Positions 1 through 6,581 of a stretch of DNA of 6,593 bases are shown piece by piece. The position numbers and the translations under genes were made by a program. The notes beneath the pieces are model-generated. The model did not search any database and was not told the origin of the DNA. It saw only the letters and a list, made by a program, of their open reading frames with translations. Origin of the DNA: Caulobacteraceae bacterium (lineage in GTDB: Bacteria > Pseudomonadota > Alphaproteobacteria > Caulobacterales > Caulobacteraceae); NCBI GenBank assembly GCA_004144935.1, contig SDZP01000197.1, positions 1 to 6,593 of the forward strand, given 5' to 3'. How positions within the stretch are numbered: position 1 is the first letter of the stretch; every line of letters starts with the position of its first letter.

Positions 1-409
1 CGGTCAGGCCCAGGGCGTCGAACAGGGCGATGGACAGTTCGGTGCGCTTGTTGGTGCAGATGGCCAGGGTGGCGCCGCGGGCGGTCAGGGCGTCCAGCGC
101 GTCCAGGGCCCCGGGGTAGGGGCGGCTCTCGTCGGCGATGCGGGTGCGGTAGACGACGAGCATGCGTTCGAACAGGCGGTCGAGTTCGGTGGTGGTGGGC
201 AGGGCGCCGGCCAGTTCCAGGGCTTTCAGGGCCATCCAGCGACCGCCGCGTCCGATCAGCATCCGCAGCTTCTCGTAAGGCGGAGGGTCAAGGCCCTCTT
301 CGACCAACACCGTCGTCAGGGCGCCGACCAGATCGGGCGCGGTCTCGATCAGGGTGCCGTCGAGGTCGAAGACGATGGTCCAGCCGGAGAGGTCATTGGG
401 ATTAGCCAT
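1..409 (-). CDS. gph: HAD-superfamily phosphatase, probably phosphoglycolate phosphatase (N-terminal part, cut by window edge)
   Basis: The 136 visible residues start at an ATG at 409-407. An in-frame TGA four codons upstream leaves no alternative start further out. HAD motif I is complete as [14 protein letters not shown] at about residues 14-27, with D15 as expected nucleophile and D17 as general acid/base. The TAPDL continuation is typical of Gph-type phosphatases. A helical cap region follows at about 28-98, and motif II is seen as AICTNK with T119. Motifs III and IV (Lys and the acidic pair) lie beyond the window, so catalytic completeness cannot be judged. By family knowledge Gph hydrolyses 2-phosphoglycolate to glycolate in the cytoplasm. 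Other HAD phosphatases (pyrophosphatase PpaX, sugar phosphatases) share these motifs, so the substrate is inferred. The gene diverges from glmU across 57 bases. No clear Shine-Dalgarno sequence precedes it. Confidence 0.75.
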   Translation of the reverse strand, partial: MANPNDLSGWTIVFDLDGTLIETAPDLVGALTTVLVEEGLDPPPYEKLRMLIGRGGRWMALKALELAGALPTTTELDRLFERMLVVYRTRIADESRPYPGALDALDALTARGATLAICTNKRTELSIALFDALGLT

Positions 410-424
410 AAGGGCGGGCTTTCA

Positions 425-432
425 GCTAAACC
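425..432 (+). promoter_or_regulatory. Candidate -10 element upstream of glmU
   Basis: GCTAAACC at 425-432 matches seven of eight positions of the -10 consensus reported for the Caulobacter housekeeping sigma factor (GCTANAWC). It lies about 35 bases before the glmU start. No convincing -35 box (TTGACG type) stands 10-14 bases upstream, so the call is weak. The intergenic region 410-466 also holds a hyphenated palindrome TGCAATGCA at 437-445. No promoter for the divergent phosphatase gene could be supported. Confidence 0.3.
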
Positions 433-466
433 GCTCTGCAATGCAACGGGCTTCCAGGACGACTCG

Positions 467-1801
467 ATGAGCAAGCGCGCCGCCGTGATCATGGCCGCCG
501 GCCAGGGCACGCGAATGAAATCGCCTACCCCGAAGGTGCTGCACCGGGTGGGCGGGCGCAGCATGCTGGACCGCGCCATCGACGCGGCGCAGGGCGCCGG
601 CTGCGAGAGGATCGTGGTCGTCTGCGGGACCCACAGTCCGGCGGTGGCGGCGCATGTGGCGGCGCGGCTGGGCGAGGACGCGGTCGCCATCCAGGACCCG
701 CCGATGGGCACGGCCCATGCGGTGCTTTGCGCCAGGGACGCGCTGGCCGGGTTTGAAGGCGAGGTGCTGGTCACCAACGCCGACTGTCCGCTGCTGACCG
801 CCGCCGACCTGGAGCCGCTGTTCGGCCAGGGCGTGCTGACCATGTTGGCCTTCCAGCCGGCGGACGCGGCCCTTTACGGCCGGATGATCCAGGACGCCGA
901 CGGCCGGCTGCTGCGCATCGTCGAGGCGCGGGACGCGACGGCCGAGGAGCTGGCGGTCGGAGTCTGCTACAGCGGCATGCTGGTCGGGCAGGCGGGGCCG
1001 CTGTTCGACTGGCTGGGCCGTGTCGATAACGACAACGTCAAGTCGGAGTACTACATCACCAGCATCGTCGGCCTGGCCAATGGCGACGGCGCCCGGGTGG
1101 CGGTGGCGCTGGCCCCGGAAGTGGCGGTGATGGGGGCCGACGACCAGGTGGGCGTGGCGCGGGCCGAATACGTCTGGCAGCAGCGGCGGCGGGGCGAGCT
1201 GATGGCCGCCGGGGTGTCGATGGTGGCGCCGGAGACGGTGTTCCTGTCGTGGGATACGCAGATCGCCGGCGGCGCGGTGATCGAGCCGAACGTGGTGTTT
1301 GGACCGAAGGCGGTGATCGAGGCCGGCGCGACCATCCGGGCCTTCAGTCATGTGGAGGGGGCCGTGGTTCGCCCCGGCGCCATCATCGGGCCATACGCCC
1401 GCCTGCGTCCGGGCGCCGACATCGGCGAGAACGCCCACATCGGCAACTTCGTCGAGGTCAAGAAGGTCAAGGTCGGGGCGGGGGCGAAAGCCAACCACCT
1501 GGCCTATCTCGGCGATGGCAGCATCGGCGAGAAGGCCAACATCGGAGCCGGGACCATCTTCTGCAACTACGACGGCTTCGACAAACACGACACCCATGTG
1601 GGGCCGGGGGCCTTTATCGGCTCCAACAGCAGCCTGGTGGCGCCGGTCAGCATCGGGGCCGGGGCGATGACCGGCTCGGGCTCGGTGATCACCACGGATG
1701 TGCCGGAGGGCGACCTGGGGCTTAGCCGCCCTGAGCAGGTCAACAAGCCGGGCTGGTCGGCGCGGTTCCGGGCGGCCAAGATGCGAGCGAAGAGGGATTG
1801 A
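467..1801 (+). CDS. glmU: Bifunctional GlcNAc-1-phosphate uridyltransferase / glucosamine-1-phosphate acetyltransferase
   Basis: A 444-residue cytoplasmic enzyme making UDP-GlcNAc from GlcN-1-P, acetyl-CoA and UTP for peptidoglycan and lipid A; E. coli GlmU has 456 residues. The N-terminal nucleotidyltransferase domain (about 1-225) shows AAGQGTRM (10-17), K23, Q76 and GTAHAV (81-86). The C-terminal left-handed beta helix (about 255-420) has repeated hexapeptides. It keeps the acetyltransferase residues that match E. coli R333, K351, H363, Y366, N377, N386 and K392, here R314, K332, H344, Y347, N358, N367 and K373. Some uridyltransferase positions look unusual: CYSG where E. coli has INTG, and GADDQ where it has GVNNR. 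The start at 467 has AGGA at 456-459, seven bases upstream. The stop TGA shares its A with the next gene's ATG, implying translational coupling. The last 13 codons are partly repeated at 2376-2420. Confidence 0.95.
   Translation: MSKRAAVIMAAGQGTRMKSPTPKVLHRVGGRSMLDRAIDAAQGAGCERIVVVCGTHSPAVAAHVAARLGEDAVAIQDPPMGTAHAVLCARDALAGFEGEVLVTNADCPLLTAADLEPLFGQGVLTMLAFQPADAALYGRMIQDADGRLLRIVEARDATAEELAVGVCYSGMLVGQAGPLFDWLGRVDNDNVKSEYYITSIVGLANGDGARVAVALAPEVAVMGADDQVGVARAEYVWQQRRRGELMAAGVSMVAPETVFLSWDTQIAGGAVIEPNVVFGPKAVIEAGATIRAFSHVEGAVVRPGAIIGPYARLRPGADIGENAHIGNFVEVKKVKVGAGAKANHLAYLGDGSIGEKANIGAGTIFCNYDGFDKHDTHVGPGAFIGSNSSLVAPVSIGAGAMTGSGSVITTDVPEGDLGLSRPEQVNKPGWSARFRAAKMRAKRD
1758..1776 (+). repeat. 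Direct repeat copy 1, inside the glmU 3' end
   Basis: The 19 bases cggcgcggttccgggcggc recur exactly at 2374-2392, 616 bases downstream. Here they encode part of the GlmU C-terminus ARFRAAK. Similarity continues past the identical core: the GlmU tail [13 protein letters not shown] matches ARFRAAKQRAKAAK in the second copy, ten of the first thirteen residues being identical in the same frame. Confidence 0.85.
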
Positions 1802-2343
1802 TGCGAACGGTCTTGCTCACGGCATTCGCATTGCTTGCCGCCGGCGCATCAGCCCACGCGGCGCCCGCGCCCACGCTCGCCCAAGAATTTCTGGCGATCT
1901 GCGCGCCCGATGCCTTCGACCTGGACAAGACGATCGCCTTGGCGAAGCGCCGGGCGTTGGTCCCGGTCGACGTGGAGCCGGCGGACAAGATGACCAGAAC
2001 CGTGGGCTTCGCGCGGCTGCCAGGCCCCAAAGAGGTCGTCGTTCTTGGCGATGCCGGAGGTCCTGCCGAGGAGGTTCATGTCACCGCCTGCAGCGTCGGC
2101 ATGGTCCAGACGGATGACGCCAGCATCAAGGCGGTTCGAGACTGGATCGGACTTGAAGGCAGCGCCGTCCCGAACGACGTCCCGTTCTTCTTTCTGGAAC
2201 GAAACGGTCAGCGACAACCGGTTGGTCAGACCAACGAAGCTCTCCGGCCGGTTCTGTACGAGGGCGGGTTCACGACCGTGATGGTTTCGGTAAAAGATGA
2301 CCTGACCCTGATCTCGCTCGTTCGGGTAAAGCTCAGGAAATGA
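1801..2343 (+). CDS. Unrecognised small exported protein, upstream member of a tandem paralogue pair
   Basis: The product has 180 residues and I do not recognise its family. The N-terminus ([20 protein letters not shown]) looks like a Sec signal peptide, with probable cleavage after AHA at residue 20, so a periplasmic location is inferred. The mature part has only two cysteines, C34 and C97, which could form a disulfide. No catalytic motif is evident. The protein aligns along its length with the product of 2417-2983. Shared anchors are L-Q-F-C near the mature N-terminus, ACSV (ACTV in the partner), W-I/L-GL, and an AL...GGF segment followed by a hydrophobic strand. I chose ATG 1801 because it shares its A with the glmU stop and has GAGG at 1792-1795; TTG 1798 is an alternative. 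GC is about 60% over 2161-2280 and about 48% in the last 60 bases, clearly below the neighbours. Confidence 0.8.
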   Translation: MRTVLLTAFALLAAGASAHAAPAPTLAQEFLAICAPDAFDLDKTIALAKRRALVPVDVEPADKMTRTVGFARLPGPKEVVVLGDAGGPAEEVHVTACSVGMVQTDDASIKAVRDWIGLEGSAVPNDVPFFFLERNGQRQPVGQTNEALRPVLYEGGFTTVMVSVKDDLTLISLVRVKLRK

Positions 2344-2420
2344 CGCCAGAGGCTCAGGCAAATTCTGCGCGACCGGCGCGGTTCCGGGCGGCGAAGCAAC
2401 GCGCAAAGGCGGCGAAGTGA
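2340..2420 (+). pseudogene. Vestigial copy of the glmU C-terminal coding tail, still an open 26-codon frame
   Basis: This is a short open frame from ATG 2340 to TGA 2418-2420. Its end encodes ARFRAAKQRAKAAK, matching the GlmU C-terminus [13 protein letters not shown]. Upstream, TPE lines up with RPE of GlmU at the same distance. At DNA level 2374-2392 is identical to 1758-1776. Its ATG overlaps the stop of the preceding gene (ATGA) and its stop overlaps the GTG start of the next (GTGA). The simplest reading is a remnant of glmU left by duplication or recombination. It supplies AAAGG at 2405-2409, the likely ribosome binding site for the downstream gene. Whether the peptide is made, or only helps ribosomes pass between the flanking genes, cannot be told from sequence. 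Confidence 0.65.
2374..2392 (+). repeat. Direct repeat copy 2, in the glmU tail remnant
   Basis: Second exact copy of the 19 bases at 1758-1776, read in the same coding frame as GlmU. The two copies bracket the first exported-protein gene, as expected for a tandem duplication or an insertion by recombination at the glmU 3' end. Confidence 0.85.
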
Positions 2421-2983
2421 GACGATTTGTCCTCGGCCTGACGGCCATCCTGTTGAGCGGGAGCCTGGCGGCTGAGGCGCAGGCGGCGCCCAAGTTCGTC
2501 GCGCCGCTCAGCCAGATCTTCGAGCGGGTCTGCATGGGCAGCCGGCCGGACTTCGAGAATGCCCTCTCCGGGCTGGAGGGGGCCGGCTACGTCGAGGTGA
2601 CGCTGCCCGAGGACGCCCTGAAGGGCATCCGCAAGTATGAGAGCCAGGTCGGCGAGGCGCTATGGACCGTGCTGGTGGCCGACCGGGTCGACAGCAAGCC
2701 GCCGACGCCCGCGCCGCAGCGCATTCGGGCCTGCACGGTCTCCGGGCCGGACGCCGGTCTGGCCGAGACCGAGCTGCGCGCCTGGCTTGGCCTGCCCAAG
2801 GCGGCGGAGGGCGAGCCGACCAGCGTCCAGTTCGTCGAGGCGGACGGCAAGCGGACGATCATCCCTCGCACCGAGGCCAGCCTGGCCGGGGCGATGAAGA
2901 GCGGCGGGTTCTGGACCCTCGTGGTGGCCGAGGCGGCCGGCGGCAAGCTGGCGGCGCTGGTCTTCGCGAGCCCCGCGCCGTGA
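2417..2983 (+). CDS. Unrecognised small exported protein, downstream member of a tandem paralogue pair
   Basis: The product has 188 residues and no family that I can name. MRRFVLGLTAILLSGSLAAE plus AQA forms a Sec-type signal peptide with likely cleavage between residues 23 and 24, so the protein is probably periplasmic. Two cysteines remain, C39 and C106, equivalent to C34 and C97 of the paralogue encoded at 1801-2343; a conserved disulfide is inferred. Other shared anchors are ACTV (105-108), WLGL (123-126), EADGKR (141-146) against ERNGQR, and GGF (163-165) followed by a hydrophobic strand. GTG 2417 is chosen as start because the signal peptide begins there and AAAGG lies seven bases upstream. 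GC is high (about 80% over 2701-2760), like the neighbours and unlike the paralogue. The stop overlaps the rpiA start (GTGA), so coupling with rpiA is likely. A link to ribose phosphate metabolism is not implied. Confidence 0.8.
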   Translation: MRRFVLGLTAILLSGSLAAEAQAAPKFVAPLSQIFERVCMGSRPDFENALSGLEGAGYVEVTLPEDALKGIRKYESQVGEALWTVLVADRVDSKPPTPAPQRIRACTVSGPDAGLAETELRAWLGLPKAAEGEPTSVQFVEADGKRTIIPRTEASLAGAMKSGGFWTLVVAEAAGGKLAALVFASPAP

Positions 2984-3660
2984 GCGCCGACGCCCAGAAA
3001 CAGGCCGCCGGCGAGGCGGCCGCCGAGCTGGTCGAGGCCGGCATGGTGGTCGGCCTCGGCACTGGCTCCACCGCCGCCTGGTTCGTCAAGGCGCTGGCGG
3101 CGCGGAAGGTGGACATCAAGGGGGTGCCGACCTCCGACGCCACGGCCGACCTGGCGCGGGAGCTGGGTATCGCCATCGTCGGGCTGGATGACGTCAAGCG
3201 GGTCGACCTGACCGTCGATGGAGCCGACGAGGTTGGACCCGGGCTGTCGCTGATCAAGGGCGGCGGGGCGGCCCTGCTGCGCGAGAAGCTGGTCTGGGAG
3301 GCTTCGCGCCGCTGCGTGGTCATCGCCGACGCCGCCAAGCAGGTGAAGGTGCTCGGCAAATTCCCGCTGCCGGTGGAGGTGGTTCGGTTCGGCCATGTCC
3401 ACACCGGCCAGCGGCTGGCCGACATCGCCGCCGAGTTCGACCTGCCGCCGCCCCGGCCGCGGCGCTCGGACAGGGGGCTGACCATCACTGACGGCGGCAA
3501 CCTGATCTATGACATGGCTCCGGGGCGGATCGAGCATCCGGCGGCCTTGGCCGAGGCGCTGAAATCGGTGACCGGGGTGGTCGACCACGGCCTGTTCCTG
3601 GACCTGGCCGACGAAGCCCTGATCGGAACCGACGCGGGCGTGGTGCGCCTGCACCCCTGA
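2980..3660 (+). CDS. rpiA: Ribose-5-phosphate isomerase A
   Basis: A complete 226-residue cytoplasmic enzyme of the usual RpiA length (E. coli about 219). It interconverts ribose-5-phosphate and ribulose-5-phosphate in the non-oxidative pentose phosphate pathway. Phosphate and substrate loops GTGSTA (28-33) and TSDAT (51-55) are present. So are DGADE (80-84), KGGGAALLREK (93-103) and LGKFPLPVEV (125-134). Residues D80, D83, K93 and E102 correspond to E. coli catalytic-site residues D81, D84, K94 and E103. The start is the GTG at 2980, which overlaps the stop of the preceding gene. Alignment with E. coli RpiA supports it, because only about six residues precede the first conserved helix. The same frame stays open upstream to 2662, but that part only shadows the preceding gene. 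The Shine-Dalgarno sequence is weak (GAG at 2968-2970), consistent with translational coupling. Confidence 0.95.
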   Translation: MSADAQKQAAGEAAAELVEAGMVVGLGTGSTAAWFVKALAARKVDIKGVPTSDATADLARELGIAIVGLDDVKRVDLTVDGADEVGPGLSLIKGGGAALLREKLVWEASRRCVVIADAAKQVKVLGKFPLPVEVVRFGHVHTGQRLADIAAEFDLPPPRPRRSDRGLTITDGGNLIYDMAPGRIEHPAALAEALKSVTGVVDHGLFLDLADEALIGTDAGVVRLHP

Positions 3661-3705
3661 ATACCTAGATAGACACGACTGTTTCTTCCGGAGCTGAGCG
3701 CCGCC

Positions 3706-5091
3706 ATGGCCAAGTACGACTACGACCTCTTTGTCATCGGCGCCGGCAGCGGCGGTGTGCGGGCGGCGCGGCTGAGCGCCATGAGCGGCGCCAAGGTGGC
3801 CGTCGCCGAGGAAAGCCGGGTCGGCGGCACCTGCGTGATCCGCGGCTGCGTGCCCAAGAAGTTCATGGTCTACGCCAGCGAGGTGTCGAACCAGATCAAG
3901 GTGGCGCAGGGCTTCGGCTGGACCATTCCGGAGGCGACCTTCGACTGGAAGCGCTTCATCGAGGCCAAGGACGTCGAGATCGCCCGGCTTTCCGGCATCT
4001 ACGTCGCCAACCTGGCCAAGGCGGGAGCCGAGCTGGTGCATGCCCGCGCCGTGCTGAAGGACGCCCACACCGTCGAGATCGTCGGCAAGGACATGACGGT
4101 GACCGCCGACAAGATCCTGATCGCCACCGGCGGCCGGCCGACCGTGCCGCGCGAGATCCCCGGCATCGAGCATGTGATCACCTCCGACGAGGCCTTCCAC
4201 CTGGAGAAGCTGCCGAAATCGATCATGGTGGTCGGCGGCGGCTACATCGCCGTGGAGTTCGCCGGCATCTTCGCGGGGCTGGGGGTGGAGACCACCCTGC
4301 TGTACCGGGGCCCCAACATCCTGCGCGGCTTCGACGACGACGTGCGCATCCACCTGACCCGCGAGATGGAACGGCGCGGCATCCGGGTGGTGCTGGGCAC
4401 CCAGCACACCAGCATCGAGAAGACCGAGGACGGCCTTCTCAGCTGCCTGACCAACGACCTGAAGCTGACCACCGAGCAGGTGATGTTCGCCACCGGCCGT
4501 GAGCCGCACGTCAAGGGCCTGGGGCTCGAGGCGGCGGGGGTCGCGGTCAAGGAGAACGGGGCCATCATCGTCGATGAATGGTCGAAGACCAATGTCGACA
4601 ACATCTTCGCGGTCGGCGACGTCACCGACCGGATCAACCTGACGCCCGTGGCCATCCGCGAGGGCGCCGCGTTCGCAGAGACCCAGTTCCGCGACAACCC
4701 GATGACCTACGACCACGAGCTGGTAGCCACCGCCGTGTTCAGCCAGCCGCCGATCGGCACCGTCGGCATGACCGAGTTCGAGGCCCGCCAGGCGTTTGGC
4801 GAGGTCGATGTCTATCGCGCCATCTTCCGGGCGATGAAAACCACCTTCTATCACGGCGAAGAGCAGATGCTGATGAAGGTGCTGGTCAATCCGCAGGACC
4901 AGAAGGTGGTTGGGGTCCATATCGTCGGCCCCGACAGCGGCGAGATGATCCAGCTGGCGGCCATCGCCGTGAAGATGGGCGTCACCAAGCAGCAGTGGGA
5001 CTCCACCTGCGCCGTCCACCCGACGGCGGCCGAGGAACTGGTGACCATGAAGGACAAGTACATTCCGCCGAACATGGGCGCGGCGGCCTAA
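3706..5091 (+). CDS. gor: Glutathione-disulfide reductase
   Basis: A complete 461-residue FAD-dependent pyridine nucleotide-disulfide oxidoreductase that reduces GSSG to GSH with NADPH in the cytoplasm. The FAD fold begins with GAGSGG (12-17). The redox disulfide is GGTCVIRGC with C43 and C48. The NADPH domain carries GGGYIAVEFA (177-186). R201 and R207 lie six apart, like the E. coli residues R198 and R204 that select NADPH. FAVGD (301-305) is the second FAD motif, and the C-terminal dimer interface has HPTAAEE with H438 and E443 as the acid/base pair. The CVIRGC form differs from E. coli CVNVGC but is familiar in plant and alphaproteobacterial enzymes. The start follows rpiA by 45 bases, with GGAG at 3690-3693, a rather long 12 bases upstream. 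No terminator separates it from rpiA, so co-transcription is likely. Confidence 0.95.
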   Translation: MAKYDYDLFVIGAGSGGVRAARLSAMSGAKVAVAEESRVGGTCVIRGCVPKKFMVYASEVSNQIKVAQGFGWTIPEATFDWKRFIEAKDVEIARLSGIYVANLAKAGAELVHARAVLKDAHTVEIVGKDMTVTADKILIATGGRPTVPREIPGIEHVITSDEAFHLEKLPKSIMVVGGGYIAVEFAGIFAGLGVETTLLYRGPNILRGFDDDVRIHLTREMERRGIRVVLGTQHTSIEKTEDGLLSCLTNDLKLTTEQVMFATGREPHVKGLGLEAAGVAVKENGAIIVDEWSKTNVDNIFAVGDVTDRINLTPVAIREGAAFAETQFRDNPMTYDHELVATAVFSQPPIGTVGMTEFEARQAFGEVDVYRAIFRAMKTTFYHGEEQMLMKVLVNPQDQKVVGVHIVGPDSGEMIQLAAIAVKMGVTKQQWDSTCAVHPTAAEELVTMKDKYIPPNMGAAA

Positions 5092-5111
5092 CCGGGGCGA
5101 ATTTTCCTCCG

Positions 5112-5147
5112 GCGCGTGGATTTGTCGCCACCCGCGCGCATTATTTT
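5112..5147 (+). terminator. Likely intrinsic terminator after gor
   Basis: Bases 5112-5119 (GCGCGTGG) pair with 5132-5139 (CCGCGCGC) in an eight-pair stem with one G-U pair. The loop is 12 bases and ATTATTTT (5140-5147) follows immediately. It lies 20 bases past the gor stop. The T run is interrupted by one A. A weaker hairpin at 5092-5112 has no T run. Confidence 0.55.
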
Positions 5148-5175
5148 GCCTGTAGCCTGCTCATCCTGTATGAGC
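5146..5175 (+). promoter_or_regulatory. Candidate promoter, with an overlapping inverted repeat, for the DAHP synthase gene
   Basis: TTGCCT (5146-5151) and TATGAG (5169-5174) match the general sigma-70 boxes at four of six positions each, with a 17-base spacer. Transcription would begin about 25 bases before the ATG at 5205. The -10 box sits inside a six-base inverted repeat, GCTCAT (5159-5164) and ATGAGC (5170-5175) with a five-base loop. That could be an operator or a chance hairpin. The location just after a likely terminator supports a promoter, but the boxes alone are weak. Confidence 0.35.
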
Positions 5176-5204
5176 CCCGATCCATTTGAACTTTGAGCAG
5201 ACCG

Positions 5205-6581
5205 ATGACCGAGCGTTGGACCCCGCAATCCTGGAGAGCCAAACCCGCCAAGCATATCCCGTCCGACTATCCGGACATGGGGGCCGTGACGCGGGTCGAG
5301 GACGAGCTTCGCCGGATGCCGCCGCTGGTCTTTGCGGGCGAGGCGCGCCGGCTGAAGACGCTGCTGGGCAACGTGGCCGACGGCAAGGCCTTCCTGCTGC
5401 AAGGGGGTGACTGCGCCGAGAGCTTCAAGGAGTTCAGCGCCGACAACATCCGCGACACCTTCCGCCTGATCCTGCAGATGGCCGTGGTGCTGACCTTCGC
5501 CGGCGGCAAGCCCGTCGTGAAGGTCGGCCGCATCGCCGGCCAGTTCGCCAAGCCGCGCTCGGAGCCGATCGAGACCATCGACGGCGTCACCATGCCCTCC
5601 TACCGCGGCGACAACATCAACGGCATGGAGTTCGAGGCCGGGGTGCGCGCGCCCGATCCCGAGCGGCTGCTGAAGGCCTATGGCCAGTCGTCCTCGACCC
5701 TGAACCTGCTGCGCGCCTTCGCCGGCGGTGGCTACGCCGACCTCTACAACATCCACCGCTGGACGCTGGGCTTCGTCGCCGACAGCCCGCAGGGCGCGCG
5801 CTACAAGGAACTGGCCGAGAAGATCAGCGAGAGCCTGACCTTCATGGCCGCCATCGGCGTCACCCCGGACACCCATCCGGAGATGCACCGGGTCGAGTTC
5901 TTCACCAGCCACGAGGCCCTGCTGCTGGGCTACGAGGAGGCGATGACCCGCGTCGACAGCACCAGCGGCGATTGGTACGACACCAGCGCCCACATGCTGT
6001 GGATCGGCGAGCGCACCCGCCAGCTGGATGGGGCCCATATCCACTTCATGAAGGGGGTGAAGAACCCCATCGGCGTGAAGGTCGGCCCGACCCTGGAAGC
6101 CGACGACCTGCTGCGGCTGATCGACGTGCTGAACCCGGCCAACGAGCCCGGCCGCCTGACCTTGATCGGCCGCTTCGGTTCCGACAAGATCGCCGACCGC
6201 CTGCCGCGGCTGATGGAGGCGACGCGGAAGTCGGGCCGCAGCGTGGTTTGGTCCATCGACCCGATGCACGGCAACACGCTGAAGGCCGGCAACGGCTACA
6301 AGACCCGGCCCTTCGACCGCATCCTGGCCGAGGTTCGCGCCTTCGTGGAGATCGCCGGGTCGGAAGGCGTCCACCCGGGCGGCGTCCACCTGGAGATGAC
6401 CGGCCAGAACGTCACCGAATGCACGGGCGGCGCGCGGGCGGTGACGGAAGGCGATCTGGCTGACCGCTACCACACCCACTGCGACCCGCGCCTCAACGGC
6501 GAGCAGGCGCTGGAGTTGTCGTTCCTGGTGGCCGAGAAGCTGCGGGCCCTGCGGAGCGAAGACCTGCGGGCGGCGAGCTGA
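5205..6581 (+). CDS. aroG: Class II 3-deoxy-D-arabino-heptulosonate 7-phosphate (DAHP) synthase
   Basis: A complete 458-residue enzyme of the plant/Mycobacterium type (class II), condensing phosphoenolpyruvate with erythrose-4-phosphate in the first shikimate pathway step. Metal ligands C70 (GGDCAE), H355 (DPMHGN), E397 (HLEMTG) and D427 (HCDPRLN) correspond to M. tuberculosis C87, H369, E411 and D441. The PEP-site residues R109, R270, K292 and R323 correspond to R126, R284, K306 and R337. The spacing within each of these blocks agrees with the M. tuberculosis enzyme. Length is close to that enzyme's 462 residues, with a shorter N-terminus. ATG 5205 is preferred over TTG 5193, which would add four residues; GAG at 5195-5197 may be a weak ribosome binding site. 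Naming of class II genes varies, so aroG is used by analogy with M. tuberculosis. Feedback properties cannot be read from the sequence. Confidence 0.93.
   Translation: MTERWTPQSWRAKPAKHIPSDYPDMGAVTRVEDELRRMPPLVFAGEARRLKTLLGNVADGKAFLLQGGDCAESFKEFSADNIRDTFRLILQMAVVLTFAGGKPVVKVGRIAGQFAKPRSEPIETIDGVTMPSYRGDNINGMEFEAGVRAPDPERLLKAYGQSSSTLNLLRAFAGGGYADLYNIHRWTLGFVADSPQGARYKELAEKISESLTFMAAIGVTPDTHPEMHRVEFFTSHEALLLGYEEAMTRVDSTSGDWYDTSAHMLWIGERTRQLDGAHIHFMKGVKNPIGVKVGPTLEADDLLRLIDVLNPANEPGRLTLIGRFGSDKIADRLPRLMEATRKSGRSVVWSIDPMHGNTLKAGNGYKTRPFDRILAEVRAFVEIAGSEGVHPGGVHLEMTGQNVTECTGGARAVTEGDLADRYHTHCDPRLNGEQALELSFLVAEKLRALRSEDLRAAS

Noticed and set aside
422..1597. A 391-codon minus-strand frame opposite glmU
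   Set aside because: Same antisense shadow effect; rich in Arg, His and Gly, with no motif. glmU itself is unmistakable on the other strand.
2662..2979. A longer N-terminus for rpiA, since the frame is open to 2662
   Set aside because: The extension is Arg/Gly/Ala-rich, overlaps the exported-protein gene in another frame, and would add over 100 residues not found in RpiA. GTG 2980 matches the family start.
3661..3705. A separate promoter or terminator between rpiA and gor
   Set aside because: The 45 bases are relatively AT-rich, but no convincing -35/-10 pair and no stable hairpin with a T run could be found.
2587..5019. An 810-codon open frame on the minus strand across rpiA and gor
   Set aside because: It lies opposite two clearly identified enzymes and has low-complexity His/Asp/Gly-rich content typical of antisense frames in high-GC DNA. 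It has no recognisable domain.
5193..5204. TTG 5193 as the start of the DAHP synthase gene
   Set aside because: It adds only four residues and has no better ribosome binding site than ATG 5205. It remains possible but is less likely.
5088..6479. A 463-codon minus-strand frame opposite the DAHP synthase gene
   Set aside because: Antisense shadow of a complete, well-conserved gene; its composition is not that of a real protein.
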